Of a DNA stretch of 64,000 nucleotides, positions 46,361 through 52,275 are shown piece by piece (position 1 is the stretch's first letter; every line of letters starts with the position of its first letter). A program made the translations under genes and the position numbers. The notes beneath the pieces were generated by a model. It was given only the letters and a program-made list of their open reading frames with translations. It searched no databases and had not been told where the DNA came from. The stretch spans positions 25,069,866-25,133,865 of the forward strand of contig NC_064846.1 in assembly GCF_024166365.1 (NCBI RefSeq), given 5' to 3'. Origin of the DNA: Elephas maximus indicus. Taxonomy: Eukaryota; Chordata; Mammalia; Proboscidea; Elephantidae.

Positions 46361-48534
46361 CTTTGCATGGGCATGCATTGGTACAGGAATGTGTATGTAT
46401 GTGTGTATTTATGTCTACGTACATGTGCACCATGGGTGTGGCATGGGCTTCCAAAAAGGGGAAAGCCAGTCATCCAGAACTATATTTATGCAATTGGTGG
46501 GGGGGGTGGCTGGAAACCCTCTTTTAGCCAAGTTACTGGGCATTTGCAACTTGGAGCATATTCAAAGAAGAGCAGCTAGATGCAGGTAGGGGCCTTGCTG
46601 CCATGTCACATGTTACACAAATGAAGGAACTGGGAGGTTTCATTTGAATATGGATAGGGGTGAGTAGAGGGTGTGAGGGGAGGAGGATCCTGAAGGTCAG
46701 CACCAGAGCCAGAAGGTGGAAGCTTCCAGGACATTTGGATTGTTTAGGGAAAAACCTGCTAATAGGCATGGTTGGAGTCCCTGGGTGATGCAACAGTTAA
46801 TATGCTCGGCTGCTAACTGAATGGTTGAAAGTTCGAGTCCACCCAGAGGTGCCTTGGAAGAAAGGCTTGGCGATCTACTTTTGAAAACTCAGCCACTGAA
46901 AACCCAATGGAGCACAGTTCAACTCTGACACACATAGGGTCCCCATGAGTCAGAGTTGACTCGATGGCAACTAGGTATTTGTTTTGTTTTGCTCTTTAGA
47001 TGAAGATGGCTCCCTTGTGTGATACTGACCACCACCCTCGCACACATGGGGTTATTCATATTCTTGATGTCATTGGAATCACACAGCATCCTTGTAAGTC
47101 AGGCAAGGAAGGGTGGTTAGCCCTGTAATGCCTTAAAGGGCATTTTATAATACCCTATTTATTTACTTTTTTTTTTCATTCACTAGAATCACATATACAC
47201 TTGAAAAGCTATACAGAGCAAAAAATTAAACTCTCCACGTGCATGCAAATCTCTTTCCTTCTCAGAGGCCTGTGGCCCAGAGACTGTACTTGAACTCACC
47301 AAGTGCGCCACAATCTGTTAGCAGGAGTTTAGACTCCAGGGGTGGTTCTCAGCAGGGTGCTGGGGCTGATGAGAACTAAAAACAGTGCTCTACTGAATTA
47401 AATTGCTGAGGTCCCTCCTCTCCCCTGCCTGTGAGGGGGCAGAGGAAAGAGGAGACAATCCCAGGTTTGGTCTATGGCTGGTGACCAATGACACACTCTC
47501 ACCAATTTAGATTTTGGAGGTGGAGATTATGGAAAAACAGGTGGCTATGGGGCCAGGTGGCAGCATGCAGGAGGTGAGGCCTACCAAGGGAGAGTGAAGG
47601 ACAGTGTGGGTGGGGGTCCTGAGGGGTCTCAAAAAGAAACTATAAGTCTCCTGAAACTTGAAGGAAGAAAAAAAATCCGTTTCCAAAATGTACGTTGTAG
47701 AAGGAGGTCCAGGAAGGGGTGAAATGCGAAGTACATACTTACACCCATACTGTGATCTTTGCACACCTATGTCCTCACTTCCACAGGGATAGGAGAACCA
47801 AGTATTGATCTCTGATCTCAAGTACCCAGGGAAAGACCCAGATTAAAAACCCAAGGCCTCAGCCATTGGGCAGTTTGAGGCAGTGGGCAGCTGGCAGAGC
47901 CTCAGCAGACCCAGATCTGCTGCCAACTCTTTGCGTGACCTTGGGCAGGCCTTTCCCATCTCTAGTCTTCAATGTCACCATCTCTTAAATGAAGGGGTTG
48001 AATTCGACGACTCTAGGGGGCTTTTTCATGTTGATATTCTGTGATTGAGATGGGGGCAAGGAGGGCAAGCTTCAAGGAAAAAGGGGTGACCAGGAACCCC
48101 CACTTCCACTGCCAGGGTCCCTCGGCTTTGGCTGCCCTGGCAGGGACATTCATCCTTGGGCCTTCGGGCGCGCCTGACCCTATGCTCTGGCTGTCCTTAA
48201 GGGCAGCCAAGCCAGCGGCTCCGCCTCCGCGCTCGCCCCGCGTCCTGCAGAGCCATTAGCATGATTGCTCGCCATTCCCGGCAAAAAGCCGGTGATTTAT
48301 GCGGGTCTTTTTTTTTTTCGACGGGGCCGTCCCTTGGGCCAGGAACAATTAGCTAAAGGCCAGTGGGAAGGGAGGCAGTGGGCAGGGAGCCAAGCTCAGG
48401 GCGCCCTGCCGGACTGCAGCCGCCTCTTTTCCCCCTATGGCAGGCACCCCAGCCCCCAGACTCGGGACCCACTCACCACGGCGGGGGCGGGGCTCGAAGG
48501 CCGACGCGAAGAGGCAGTCCAGGATCCAGGCCAT
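17461..48534 (-). CDS. ARHGAP36: ARHGAP36, Rho GTPase-activating-like protein 36 (whole gene, coding span)
   Basis: The spliced coding exons, in transcript order, are 48477-48534 (distal start) or 24551-24644 plus 24392-24550 (internal start), then 23159-23221, 22429-22661, 21961-22153, 21677-21732, 21274-21424, 20679-20827, 20331-20507, 19903-20000, 19661-19767 and 17461-17618. Every junction has GT/AG and the phases agree. The internal-start form is 545 residues (human form remembered as 547) and the distal-start form is 533. The order is hydrophobic or alternative N-terminus, Arg-rich region (about 147-183), RhoGAP-like domain (about 212-430) and acidic tail. The residue at the usual arginine-finger position is Thr256, so GAP catalysis is not expected. 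The family is known to bind and inhibit the PKA catalytic subunit and to promote Hedgehog/GLI signalling. No frameshift or premature stop was found. Confidence 0.96.
18027..19767 (-). CDS. ARHGAP36: ARHGAP36 extended exon 11: putative acidic repeat C-terminus
   Basis: Reading through the exon 11 donor at 19661/19660 keeps the frame open to a TGA at 18027-18029, adding 544 codons after Gly31 of the open frame that starts at Met 19751. The part up to about codon 70 has short DEGQ/AEGQ repeats. Codons 75-160 are non-repetitive and acidic. Codons about 160-470 are roughly 10-residue units such as [12 protein letters not shown] and [10 protein letters not shown]. These fall into 41-42-residue higher-order units starting at codons 262, 303, 345 and 387. 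The end (codons 545-574) is less acidic. Using this stop, the protein would be 1037 residues. It could be a retained intron, an alternative exon or noncoding repeat; the other two frames of the same strand also have long open stretches, which weakens the open-frame argument. Confidence 0.5.
18108..18113 (-). promoter_or_regulatory. ARHGAP36: Candidate alternative 5' splice site in extended exon 11
   Basis: On the minus strand the text reads CAAAG|GTGTAT, with the break between 18110 and 18109. It splits a glycine codon after its first base, the same phase as the canonical donor. Joining to exon 12 would give a 1062-residue protein keeping the normal C-terminus. The match to the donor consensus is moderate (AAG|GTG good, then TAT weak). 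Use is unproven. Confidence 0.35.
18341..19280 (-). repeat. Coding-frame tandem repeat, about 31-bp units in 126-bp super-units
   Basis: Diverged units of about 10.5 codons each encode PD/ND-HEEAPDxxEIPD-like text. Super-unit starts at 18968, 18845, 18719 and 18593 are spaced 123, 126 and 126 bp, all multiples of three. The 3-bp difference is a whole-codon change. Copies differ at many positions including amino-acid-changing ones, so the array is not recent. Confidence 0.8.
19661..19767 (-). CDS. ARHGAP36: ARHGAP36 exon 11 (canonical form)
   Basis: The exon begins after acceptor AG at 19768-19769 and ends at donor GAAG|GTCAGT. It encodes [20 protein letters not shown] and on to SKPFDEG, matching the remembered human protein almost residue for residue. 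The length of 107 bp and phases fit exons 10 and 12. Confidence 0.93.
19903..20000 (-). CDS. ARHGAP36: ARHGAP36 exon 10
   Basis: Encodes [20 protein letters not shown], then [13 protein letters not shown], following the RhoGAP-like domain. Acceptor CAG lies at 20001-20003 and donor CA|GTGAGTG at 19903/19902. The exon is 98 bp long. Confidence 0.94.
20331..20507 (-). CDS. ARHGAP36: ARHGAP36 exon 9, RhoGAP-like domain C-terminal part
   Basis: Encodes [20 protein letters not shown] and continues to [10 protein letters not shown]. The [16 protein letters not shown] block is the conserved RhoGAP motif (N-x-M-x-x-x-N-L-A) that contacts the GTPase. Acceptor TAG at 20508-20510, donor CAA|GTAGGT after 20331. 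Confidence 0.95.
20679..20827 (-). CDS. ARHGAP36: ARHGAP36 exon 8, RhoGAP-like domain
   Basis: Encodes (T)[19 protein letters not shown], then [20 protein letters not shown] and on to DGQL. The LP/MPP and LL...L pattern is typical of the RhoGAP fold. The acceptor follows a CTTCCTCCAG tract and the donor is TTG|GTAAAA. Confidence 0.95.
21274..21424 (-). CDS. ARHGAP36: ARHGAP36 exon 7, RhoGAP-like domain
   Basis: Encodes [20 protein letters not shown], then [20 protein letters not shown] and [10 protein letters not shown]. The motif [19 protein letters not shown] matches the conserved RhoGAP segment (LKxFFRELPEPLL type). Donor A|GTGAGT after 21274. Confidence 0.95.
21677..21732 (-). CDS. ARHGAP36: ARHGAP36 exon 6, degenerate arginine-finger segment
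   Basis: Encodes (G)[18 protein letters not shown]. In active RhoGAPs this loop reads G-I-F-R/Y-R-x-S-G, with an arginine that completes the active site. Here GIFTLEF has threonine (Thr256 in the internal-start form), as recalled for human ARHGAP36. GAP catalysis is therefore not expected. Donor CAG|GTAAAC after 21677. Confidence 0.95.
21961..22153 (-). CDS. ARHGAP36: ARHGAP36 exon 5
   Basis: Encodes [40 protein letters not shown] and on to [10 protein letters not shown], leading into the RhoGAP-like domain. The first residues GAV complete an RRGAV motif with exon 4. Donor G|GTAAGG after 21961. Confidence 0.95.
22429..22661 (-). CDS. ARHGAP36: ARHGAP36 exon 4, Arg-rich PKA-inhibitory region
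   Basis: Encodes residues 106-183 of the internal-start form. It includes a helix-like segment ([20 protein letters not shown]) and an arginine-rich run ([20 protein letters not shown] then RRR). It ends in FTRRGRR. With exon 5 the end reads RRGAV, like the RRxA-hydrophobic pseudosubstrate of PKI. The family is reported to inhibit the PKA catalytic subunit through this region. Donor CGA|GTGAGT after 22429. Confidence 0.94.
22430..24545. promoter_or_regulatory. CpG-rich region over exons 2-4, likely internal promoter area
   Basis: CpG density is clearly raised from about 22430 to 24545, most of all 23430-23960, compared with flanking AT-rich DNA. It overlaps the alternative first coding exon, so it may serve transcripts starting with MGGCIPF. 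There is no clear TATA box. The position of the start site cannot be read from sequence. Confidence 0.45.
23159..23221 (-). CDS. ARHGAP36: ARHGAP36 exon 3
   Basis: A 63-bp exon encoding (R)[20 protein letters not shown] then R. Acceptor CCCATAG before 23221 and donor G|GTGAGG after 23159. Phase matches exons 2 and 4. Confidence 0.93.
24392..24644 (-). CDS. ARHGAP36: ARHGAP36 exon 2 with alternative internal start (exon 1b)
   Basis: Two uses are visible. As an internal exon it starts at 24550 after the acceptor TTTTTTTAG and continues the distal exon as RR|VSVLGG. As a first exon it is open upstream to an ATG at 24644, giving [18 protein letters not shown] and then a hydrophobic stretch from Met19 ([13 protein letters not shown]), which could act as a signal anchor. 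The remembered human internal-start form has the same opening. The exon then encodes [20 protein letters not shown] and on to FDPE. Donor G|GTGAGC after 24392. Confidence 0.93.
24790..24915. repeat. A-rich low-complexity tract
   Basis: Several A runs of 9-13 bases separated by short unique text and GAA-rich patches, just upstream of exon 1b in the first intron. Confidence 0.8.
24990..25545 (+). mobile_element. L1M/HAL1-like 3' fragment
   Basis: Text such as 'ttttgacccagtgatttccc', 'aggaatctatcctaatgaaa' and later 'tatgtgaagaaaaacatg' follows the 3' UTR of old mammalian L1 elements. It has no coding capacity. Confidence 0.6.
25780..26300 (+). mobile_element. Ancient interspersed repeat, family not named
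   Basis: The order of phrases (caccaggcactagagattca, then 'acagcttgtgcaaaggcag', then 'tgaaggcaatggggg' and 'gttttaggccgagagtgg') matches a common mammal-wide repeat I recognise but cannot name safely. A similar first section occurs near 63850-64000. It includes a GA run at about 26047-26066. Confidence 0.45.
26718..26745. repeat. (CA)n microsatellite
   Basis: Short imperfect CA repeat with two ACA to AAA interruptions. Confidence 0.85.
26746..27290. other. Intron 1 DNA, nothing recognised
   Basis: Unique-looking sequence without conserved splice-flanked open frames or repeats I can name. Confidence 0.5.
27300..27392. repeat. A-rich and GA-rich simple repeat
   Basis: CAAAA-type runs followed by GAGAGAGAGA. 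It may be the tail of an unrecognised retroelement. Confidence 0.75.
27955..28150 (+). mobile_element. MIR
   Basis: The block 'caagctgtgtggccttagga', followed by 'ctctgaccctcagagg', an AAAATGAGG block and 'agttatattaaataatg', is the MIR core in forward order. Confidence 0.75.
28151..29440. other. Intron 1 DNA, nothing recognised
   Basis: AT-rich. At 28640-29260 the text has a long ungapped look that could be a decayed retroelement, but I could not match it to a family. No exon evidence was seen. Confidence 0.4.
29465..29600 (-). mobile_element. MIR
   Basis: The phrase 'gaaaactgaggctcagagag' followed by 'cccaaggtcagacagtaa' is MIR in reverse orientation. Confidence 0.75.
30280..30372 (-). 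mobile_element. MIR fragment
   Basis: 'ctcacaacaacccctgggaa', then 'ggggattattttt' and 'ttttacagata', match reverse MIR. It ends at the tandem duplication beginning at 30373. Confidence 0.55.
30373..30456. repeat. 42-bp tandem duplication
   Basis: The unit starting ATAACATGTGACTT occurs at 30373 and again at 30415, with two mismatches over the first 36 bases. Each copy holds a CCATGG-centred palindrome. Confidence 0.85.
30840..31005 (+). mobile_element. MIR
   Basis: 'gacttggagcaaatggtctt', 'ctctctgagcctcag' and 'gcgaagattaaataaaag' give the forward MIR pattern. Confidence 0.75.
31006..31760. other. Intron 1 DNA, nothing recognised
   Basis: No repeat family or credible exon identified. Open frames are short and shared between strands. 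Confidence 0.45.
31770..31800. repeat. (CA)n microsatellite
   Basis: About 14 uninterrupted CA units, followed by a CA-rich stretch to about 31880. Confidence 0.9.
32500..33320. promoter_or_regulatory. Intragenic CpG island
   Basis: Dense CpG and high GC over about 800 bp (for example 32522-32640 and 32700-32920), standing out from AT-richer flanks. It lies in the first intron of ARHGAP36, about 8 kb upstream of exon 1b and 15 kb downstream of exon 1a. Nothing here matches known ARHGAP36 coding sequence. It may be an alternative promoter, an antisense noncoding RNA promoter or an enhancer. Confidence 0.5.
33321..34195. other. Intron 1 DNA with a possible MIR scrap
   Basis: A short reverse MIR-like piece lies at about 33600-33670 ('ggctaattagtggcagagcc'). 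The rest is unrecognised. Confidence 0.4.
34766..34799. repeat. (CAC)n trinucleotide repeat
   Basis: About ten CAC/ACC units. An AT dinucleotide stretch lies upstream at 34206-34219. Confidence 0.9.
34800..35770. other. Intron 1 DNA, nothing recognised
   Basis: Mixed-composition sequence. No conserved splice-flanked exon or repeat family identified. Confidence 0.45.
35785..35865 (-). mobile_element. MIR fragment
   Basis: 'gaagcccagagagggaaaag' then 'gcccaaggtcacacagtaag' is reverse MIR core. Confidence 0.75.
36845..36990 (-). mobile_element. MIR fragment
   Basis: 'agcacttgacatgtatgatc', 'ctcacagctccaccac' and 'cagtgacttgccaaagtggt' follow reverse MIR order. Confidence 0.6.
36995..37410. 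promoter_or_regulatory. CpG-rich block in intron 1
   Basis: CpG-rich text (37015-37160 and 37215-37330) that stops just before an AfroSINE. Several overlapping open frames reflect high GC. Function is unknown. Confidence 0.35.
37440..37620 (+). mobile_element. AfroSINE, forward, with target-site duplication
   Basis: The tRNA-like head contains 'ggtggcgcagtggttaaag' (A box) and 'ggtttgaaccc' (B-box-like). The body follows and the tail is 'gagtcggaatccactgg' then T-rich. The direct repeat TACTATGTGT flanks it at 37430-37439 and 37621-37630. It is not a tRNA gene. Confidence 0.95.
37780..38225. promoter_or_regulatory. GC/CpG-rich block in intron 1
   Basis: High GC and several CpGs (for example 37920-38010), running into the GT/GC-alternating tract that follows. 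No exon match was found. Confidence 0.35.
38228..38860. repeat. Degenerate GT-rich tract with (GC)n core
   Basis: Over 600 bp rich in TGTG, with a perfect GC alternation at about 38271-38287 flanked by TGTGTG and GTGCGTGT-like text. The alternating purine-pyrimidine order favours left-handed DNA. The overlapping open frames on both strands are composition artefacts. Confidence 0.85.
39505..39770 (-). mobile_element. MIR, near full length
   Basis: Almost the whole reverse MIR is visible: 'ttattaagcacttactgtgt', 'aggcactgtgctaagtattc', 'gaccctgtgaggtag', then 'taagttacttccccaaggtc' and 'acacagccagtaggaa'. Confidence 0.88.
39771..41290. other. Intron 1 unique DNA with several ATTA-core sites
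   Basis: No transposon recognised. Text at 39890-39980 has three ATTA-core sites in AT-rich context (ataattac, taattacc, ttaattac). 40540-40690 is also unique-looking. The stretch could contain conserved enhancers, which cannot be tested without alignment. Confidence 0.35.
41295..41370 (-). mobile_element. AfroSINE 3' fragment
   Basis: 'cccattgccattgagtcaat', then 'gactcatagcgacccta' and 'ggacagagtggaactgccc', is the reverse complement of the AfroSINE tail region. The tRNA-like head is missing. Confidence 0.88.
41755..41990 (+). mobile_element. MIR
   Basis: 'gtgatcttgggaaggttact', 'taacctctctgagcctg', 'cctcatctgtaaaatagaga' and 'gcttaacacatataataaat' are in forward MIR order. Confidence 0.88.
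41991..43640. other. Intron 1 DNA, nothing recognised
   Basis: Includes C- and T/G-homopolymer-rich patches (42001-42035, 42460-42490). No exon or named repeat. Confidence 0.45.
43655..43855 (+). mobile_element. MIR
   Basis: 'caagttactgaatttctctg', 'ttaaaatagagataataata' and 'ttgttacgaaagttaaatga', then a 'tggcacatagtaaa' end. Confidence 0.88.
43905..44150 (-). mobile_element. AfroSINE-type elements, reverse, two joined tails
   Basis: 43905-44063 holds one diverged reverse copy ('ttgctgtcaagttgactctg' through 'gattcaaactgccaacc'). 44065-44150 holds a second piece with 'gtgccgtcaagttgattctg'. This may be a dimer or one insertion into another. Confidence 0.75.
44180..44340 (-). mobile_element. 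MIR fragment with AAT repeat
   Basis: An (AAT)n/(ATT)n inverted stretch at about 44188-44222 joins to reverse MIR-like text ending 'tctgggattcagaccag'. Confidence 0.5.
44341..45830. other. Intron 1 DNA, possible LINE scrap
   Basis: 44560-44830 resembles the 3' part of an old LINE or DNA element (phrase 'ttagccattccactattgat'), but I cannot name it. The rest is unrecognised. Confidence 0.35.
45835..45960 (+). mobile_element. MIR fragment
   Basis: 'gggctgttgggtgactgaag', 'acatgtaaagaactaagcct' and 'ttagctgctattatta' match the second half of forward MIR. Confidence 0.75.
46155..46440. repeat. GT-rich region with (TG)n microsatellite
   Basis: Pure TG run at about 46330-46359 inside a longer TG-rich degenerate stretch. 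Confidence 0.9.
46768..46985 (+). mobile_element. AfroSINE, full length, forward
   Basis: Head 'ggagtccctgggtgatgcaa' with 'aaagttcgagtccaccca' (B box), then the body. The tail is 'gagtcagagttgactcgatg', ending in TTTGTTTTGTTTTG. No clear target duplication was found. Confidence 0.93.
47885..48050 (+). mobile_element. MIR-family SINE
   Basis: 'ctttgcgtgaccttgggcag', 'tttcccatctctagtc' and 'attctgtgattgag' follow a MIR-type layout. The subfamily is uncertain. Confidence 0.6.
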
Positions 48535-48800
48535 GGCAGATGCGGGTGTCCTCAGCCTCGCAGGGAACTTCCTTGCTGGCCGCGCACCGGCCGCCCTAAG
48601 TAGCCCCCGGTGACCACGCCCTGAGCCGCACCCTGCACCCAACTAAGAGTGTCTTGGTCACCGGACACCTCGGACATGTCACGAAGGGGGCAGGGCCTCG
48701 GAAGCCCCCCTCCCCCCGCAGGAGAGGCCGCTGGTCCCGCAGCCCCTTCCCCCACGCGGAGGGAGGCCGCGACAGAGCTCCTGGTTGAGGGCAGGCCCTT
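48130..48800 (-). promoter_or_regulatory. ARHGAP36: CpG-rich distal promoter of ARHGAP36
   Basis: GC-rich sequence with many CpGs surrounds the distal first exon. No TATA box was seen at a fitting distance from the ATG at 48534. A CpG-island-type promoter is inferred. The transcription start site cannot be fixed from the sequence. Confidence 0.6.
48477..48534 (-). CDS. ARHGAP36: ARHGAP36 exon 1a (distal alternative first coding exon)
   Basis: Encodes [19 protein letters not shown] plus one base and ends at donor CGTG|GTGAGT. Joined to the acceptor at 24550 it reads [11 protein letters not shown], matching the remembered human form that starts the same way. It lacks the hydrophobic stretch of the internal start, so the two forms may differ in membrane association. 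Confidence 0.94.
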
Positions 48801-48810
48801 GCCCCTGTCC

Positions 48811-49372
48811 CCGGGAGCCTGGAATCTGAGGGGAGACGCCATCTCAGCCCTGGTGAGCCCCGAATCTGTAGAGGGAAAGAAGGTGTCTGCCCTCAGGAGC
48901 TCTTAGTTGGGCGCGTAAAAGCGGACCTGTCCCCAGAAGCTGGAGTTTGAGGGCGAATTGGTGCACCTGACCCAGGGAGCCTCGGATGGATCTGAGGGTG
49001 AGACACGAACCCAGTCCTGGAAAACCCTGCGTTTTAGCGGAAACAGCTCTGAGAAGGCCCATTCTAAGGGGGAAGGGGTGACTGTCCCAGGAGCCCTGAA
49101 GCGGAAGGGGAGGCACTGCCTCAGCTCTTGGGAACCCCCAGTCTTAGGAGGTTCCCTCAGCCCTGTGTAGGTCCAAATCTGATGTTAACTCACTTCCCGG
49201 CTCTGGAGGACCAAGAATGTGAGTAGGAGAAGCGACTGCTGCCCCCCAAGGAGCCCTGAACATGAACCTGAGAGTGACTTTACTGCCCTTGCTCTGAGGA
49301 GCCTCAGGAAGAGGGAGATGTTCTCCTGCCCTGGGAACCCGCGTTTTGAGGGGAGTGATCCCCCACTGAAAT
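48811..49372. repeat. Degenerate 40-bp tandem repeat
   Basis: About 14 imperfect units of roughly 35-48 bp. Each opens with a GGGAGCC(C/T)-type phrase, has a GAATCTGAGGGGAGA-like middle and ends in CTGCCCT(C)AG. It lies about 280-840 bp upstream of the ATG of exon 1a. I found it by aligning the recurring phrases by eye. Confidence 0.75.
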
Positions 49373-50560
49373 AAAAGAACAGAGTGTCAAGCAGTTGTCA
49401 ATGTGGGGTGCCCCTCAGTTGCTGCTGAACTCTAAGGCCTATGCTTTTGCTCAGAGCAGAGGCATAGGAGAGGCACCGACATTTATTTTTAGCAAGAATT
49501 TGATATTTGCTATTTCAATGGGGGGTGGTACTGGGTCGAATTTCTTTACACCTCTTGATGACTTTGTATTTTTAAATTTTAAATACATATGGGGGTGCAT
49601 GCTGCAAGGGCTTCCGTGTTTGGGGCTTCCAGTGGTGATAATCCAGCCATGCCCCCAAGTCTTGGGTTAGAAGCAGCCACCAGAAAAAAAAGATGGTCAG
49701 AAAAGGCTTCTGAAGGAAATTTCCTTTTCTGTTCAAGCCCAGGGGCCCAAATTAATTTCTCCCCCATTTCTCGGTTGGCAGTTGCACAGACGTGACTCTC
49801 TATGCATTGTTTTTCTCCACTGGGAGAATGGGGCTCTGTCTATCAAAATGCTAGTGAGGAGGTAGAAAGAAATATGGAAAATCCTCTTTCAACAGCTTGA
49901 TTGCAGGCCTGAGGAGTGAAAGCTGCAATCACCGGTCCTTTGGGGAGAACAGTTATTACATTTGCTTTGTTAACCACTGATATTAGCATTAACGTGGCAA
50001 AAGGGATGCATAAAATGGAAAAATCGCCTGTACTTTGCCGTGCAATTCTTAGCAAAGTAGAGCCATCGTCGGAGTTTAAAGGGCTTCCACTCATTTTCTT
50101 TCCTTTCTGGGAACCATGGTACCTCTCTGCCTTTTGCACCAATTTCTAAATCATTTCCAATTTTCCCTGTTTTCTAAAAGCAATCAAAGACAACAAACAT
50201 TCACCAGACCTTCTCTTTCACCAATTTCTGCTGTACGAACACCCAGTCATCCAAGCCAAACAAGTCTGACATCTAGAAATGTCCAGTTTCAGGCTCTGGA
50301 TATTGAGACTTCAGCCTTACCCCTTCCCATGAGCTTATCCAGCATCAGCTTTTGTAATGGCCTCAATGGGTTTCTTTCTTTTCCCCCCAGTCCAATGAGC
50401 TTTTTTTTTTTCCTTTGGCTCCTTCATGGCATAAAGAGCCTTGGTAACGGAAGTTTCTCTGCTTCCACAACAGCTCTACCTGAGGAACAAATCCATGATA
50501 CCTATCCTTCGTTGCCTCTTTCTGAAAGAGGTCTGGTGTGGTAAAGGAACCAAGTTTGGG
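49373..50560. other. Upstream unique DNA, possible conserved element
   Basis: No repeats recognised. 49890-50085 looks like balanced, low-repeat sequence of the kind often conserved. This is an impression only. Confidence 0.3.
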
Positions 50561-50574
50561 GTGTTCATGAACCC

Positions 50575-50685
50575 AGGTTGGAAGCCCAATTCTGCGATGT
50601 ACTAGCTAGGTAATCTTGGGAGAGGTATTTAACCTCTCTGAGATTTGGTTTCTTCATTTGTAAAATGGGGATTTAATGGTTGTAA
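50575..50685 (+). mobile_element. MIR fragment
   Basis: 'aggtaatcttgggagaggta', 'taacctctctgagatttg' and 'catttgtaaaatgggga' are MIR core in forward order. Confidence 0.82.
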
Positions 50686-50759
50686 ATAAGCTCCAGGCAA
50701 ACCAAAGAGTCTGCCCGTTGGGAAAACAAAGAGATGGGGAAATACAGAGTTCAGAATTA

Positions 50760-50805
50760 AATAGGGTCACTGTGAGTTGGAATCAACTCGTCGGCAATGG
50801 GTTAT
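50760..50805 (+). mobile_element. AfroSINE 3' tail fragment
   Basis: 'tagggtcactgtgagttgga' followed by 'atcaactcgtcggcaatggg' is the last part of an AfroSINE only. Confidence 0.8.
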
Positions 50806-50815
50806 ACATAATTCT

Positions 50816-50866
50816 GTGTATATATATGTATATATATATATGTAATTCTGAAGATATATATATATT
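50816..50866. repeat. (TA)n-rich microsatellite
   Basis: Interrupted TATATG/TATATA stretch in two blocks. Confidence 0.88.
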
Positions 50867-51169
50867 CGCTTATCACATTTGCAGTTCTCCACTTCCCCCC
50901 CCCCCGCCTTTCTCCTTGACCCACCTCCCCGCCACTTAATTCCTTAGTGTAAAGTTCCCTTTGGAAATATTGAACGTTGACAAAATGTCACATAATAGGG
51001 GAATGCATTCATCCATCTGTTCATTCAACAGGTATTTATCAAATGTTTTCTAGATGCCAGGTATTGAACTATGTAAATAGTGTTGTGTTCGCTCAATAAA
51101 TTATCTGCAATTATTTTTAAACGGATAGTTTTGAAGTTTATATGCTAACCGGAAAATATAATTATTTTT

Positions 51170-51440
51170 TCTAATTTAATTTTATTTTTTGAAAATATAC
51201 TTATTTTAAACAAACAAAAAAAAAGAGCAGGATGCAAAATGTGTATGCACTATAATATAAACAATGTAAATAAATAATAACCTTATACATAGAAAAAAAA
51301 GACTAAAAGGAAACACACCATAATCTTAATAGTGATTGTATCTAGGCAATGCAATTATGATGGTTTTTAACTGCTTTATTGTTTTCATATTTTAATATTT
51401 CCCAAATTTTCTCTAATAAACATTTATTATTTTCTAGAGT
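51170..51440 (+). mobile_element. Old LINE 3' fragment (L1M-like)
   Basis: 'tgtatgcactataatataaa', then 'gtgattgtatctaggcaatg' and a 'tttaatatttcccaaatttt' end, resemble old L1 3' UTR text. The family is uncertain. Confidence 0.45.
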
Positions 51441-52084
51441 TGGAAAATACCATTCATAGGAAAAAATCTATAACCTTGCCTCTGCTGAATAAAAGACCAG
51501 GCTAGATAGGGGGGGAATGACTGGGGCCTTTAGGCTGAGGTTGTACTGGTGGCACAGGGCATTTGAGCTGGCTTTGGTGACCTAGAAAAAGATGAGGAAG
51601 TTGAGTTGTGAGTAAATTGCAGGACCCTCTTCTTGTGCAGGGAGACATACCCAGTTATGGCACCTCTTTCTGAAGGGTATTGGAGTCCTCAGCACCCCCA
51701 TCAAGCAGCCAGGAGTCTGCTAGCCTGGACTGGCAACCTCTCACCCCAGGGCATGTGCTCTGAAGTGGGTGGCTCATTGGGCATGTCTGCCCTCACCCTG
51801 AGAGTCCAGGACCTTGAGCTTGCTGCCTCATCAGGGTCTCTCATTGTAATTCCAGCTAAGAGCCAAGCTTCCTGCTCCTTACTCAGGGCATTGTTTGCTG
51901 TGAGGTCTTTAGCAAGAAGAAAACATATTCTAGCTGGGAAGAAGCCACAAAGATGAAGTCAAGCTGGGGGCTTGTTGACCTTCCTATCTTTCATCATGAA
52001 GCTCAGAAGTGCTTGGCAACCAGGCAAAAACAATTGCTAATTAAATGGGACTCTAAGAATCAAAGGTCCTTACATCTTGTCATG

Positions 52085-52275
52085 GATCAGTGTTTCCTAA
52101 AATATGGTCCATTGGACTAGATGCATCAGAATCATTTGGGATACACTGTAACAATGCAGAGTCCCTGTTCCCACCCCAGACCTACTGAACAGGAATTTCT
52201 GGGCATGGGGGCCAGATGACAGCATTTTTAACAAACTCCACAAGGGCTATTCTTTTGCCCACTGAAGTTAGAGAA
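52085..52275 (+). mobile_element. MER5-type DNA transposon relic (hAT-Charlie)
   Basis: 'cagtgtttcctaaaatatgg', then 'gcatcagaatcatttggga', then 'ccaccccagacctactgaa' and 'tttttaacaaactccaca' follow MER5A order on the plus strand, covering most of its roughly 190 bp. Confidence 0.8.
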
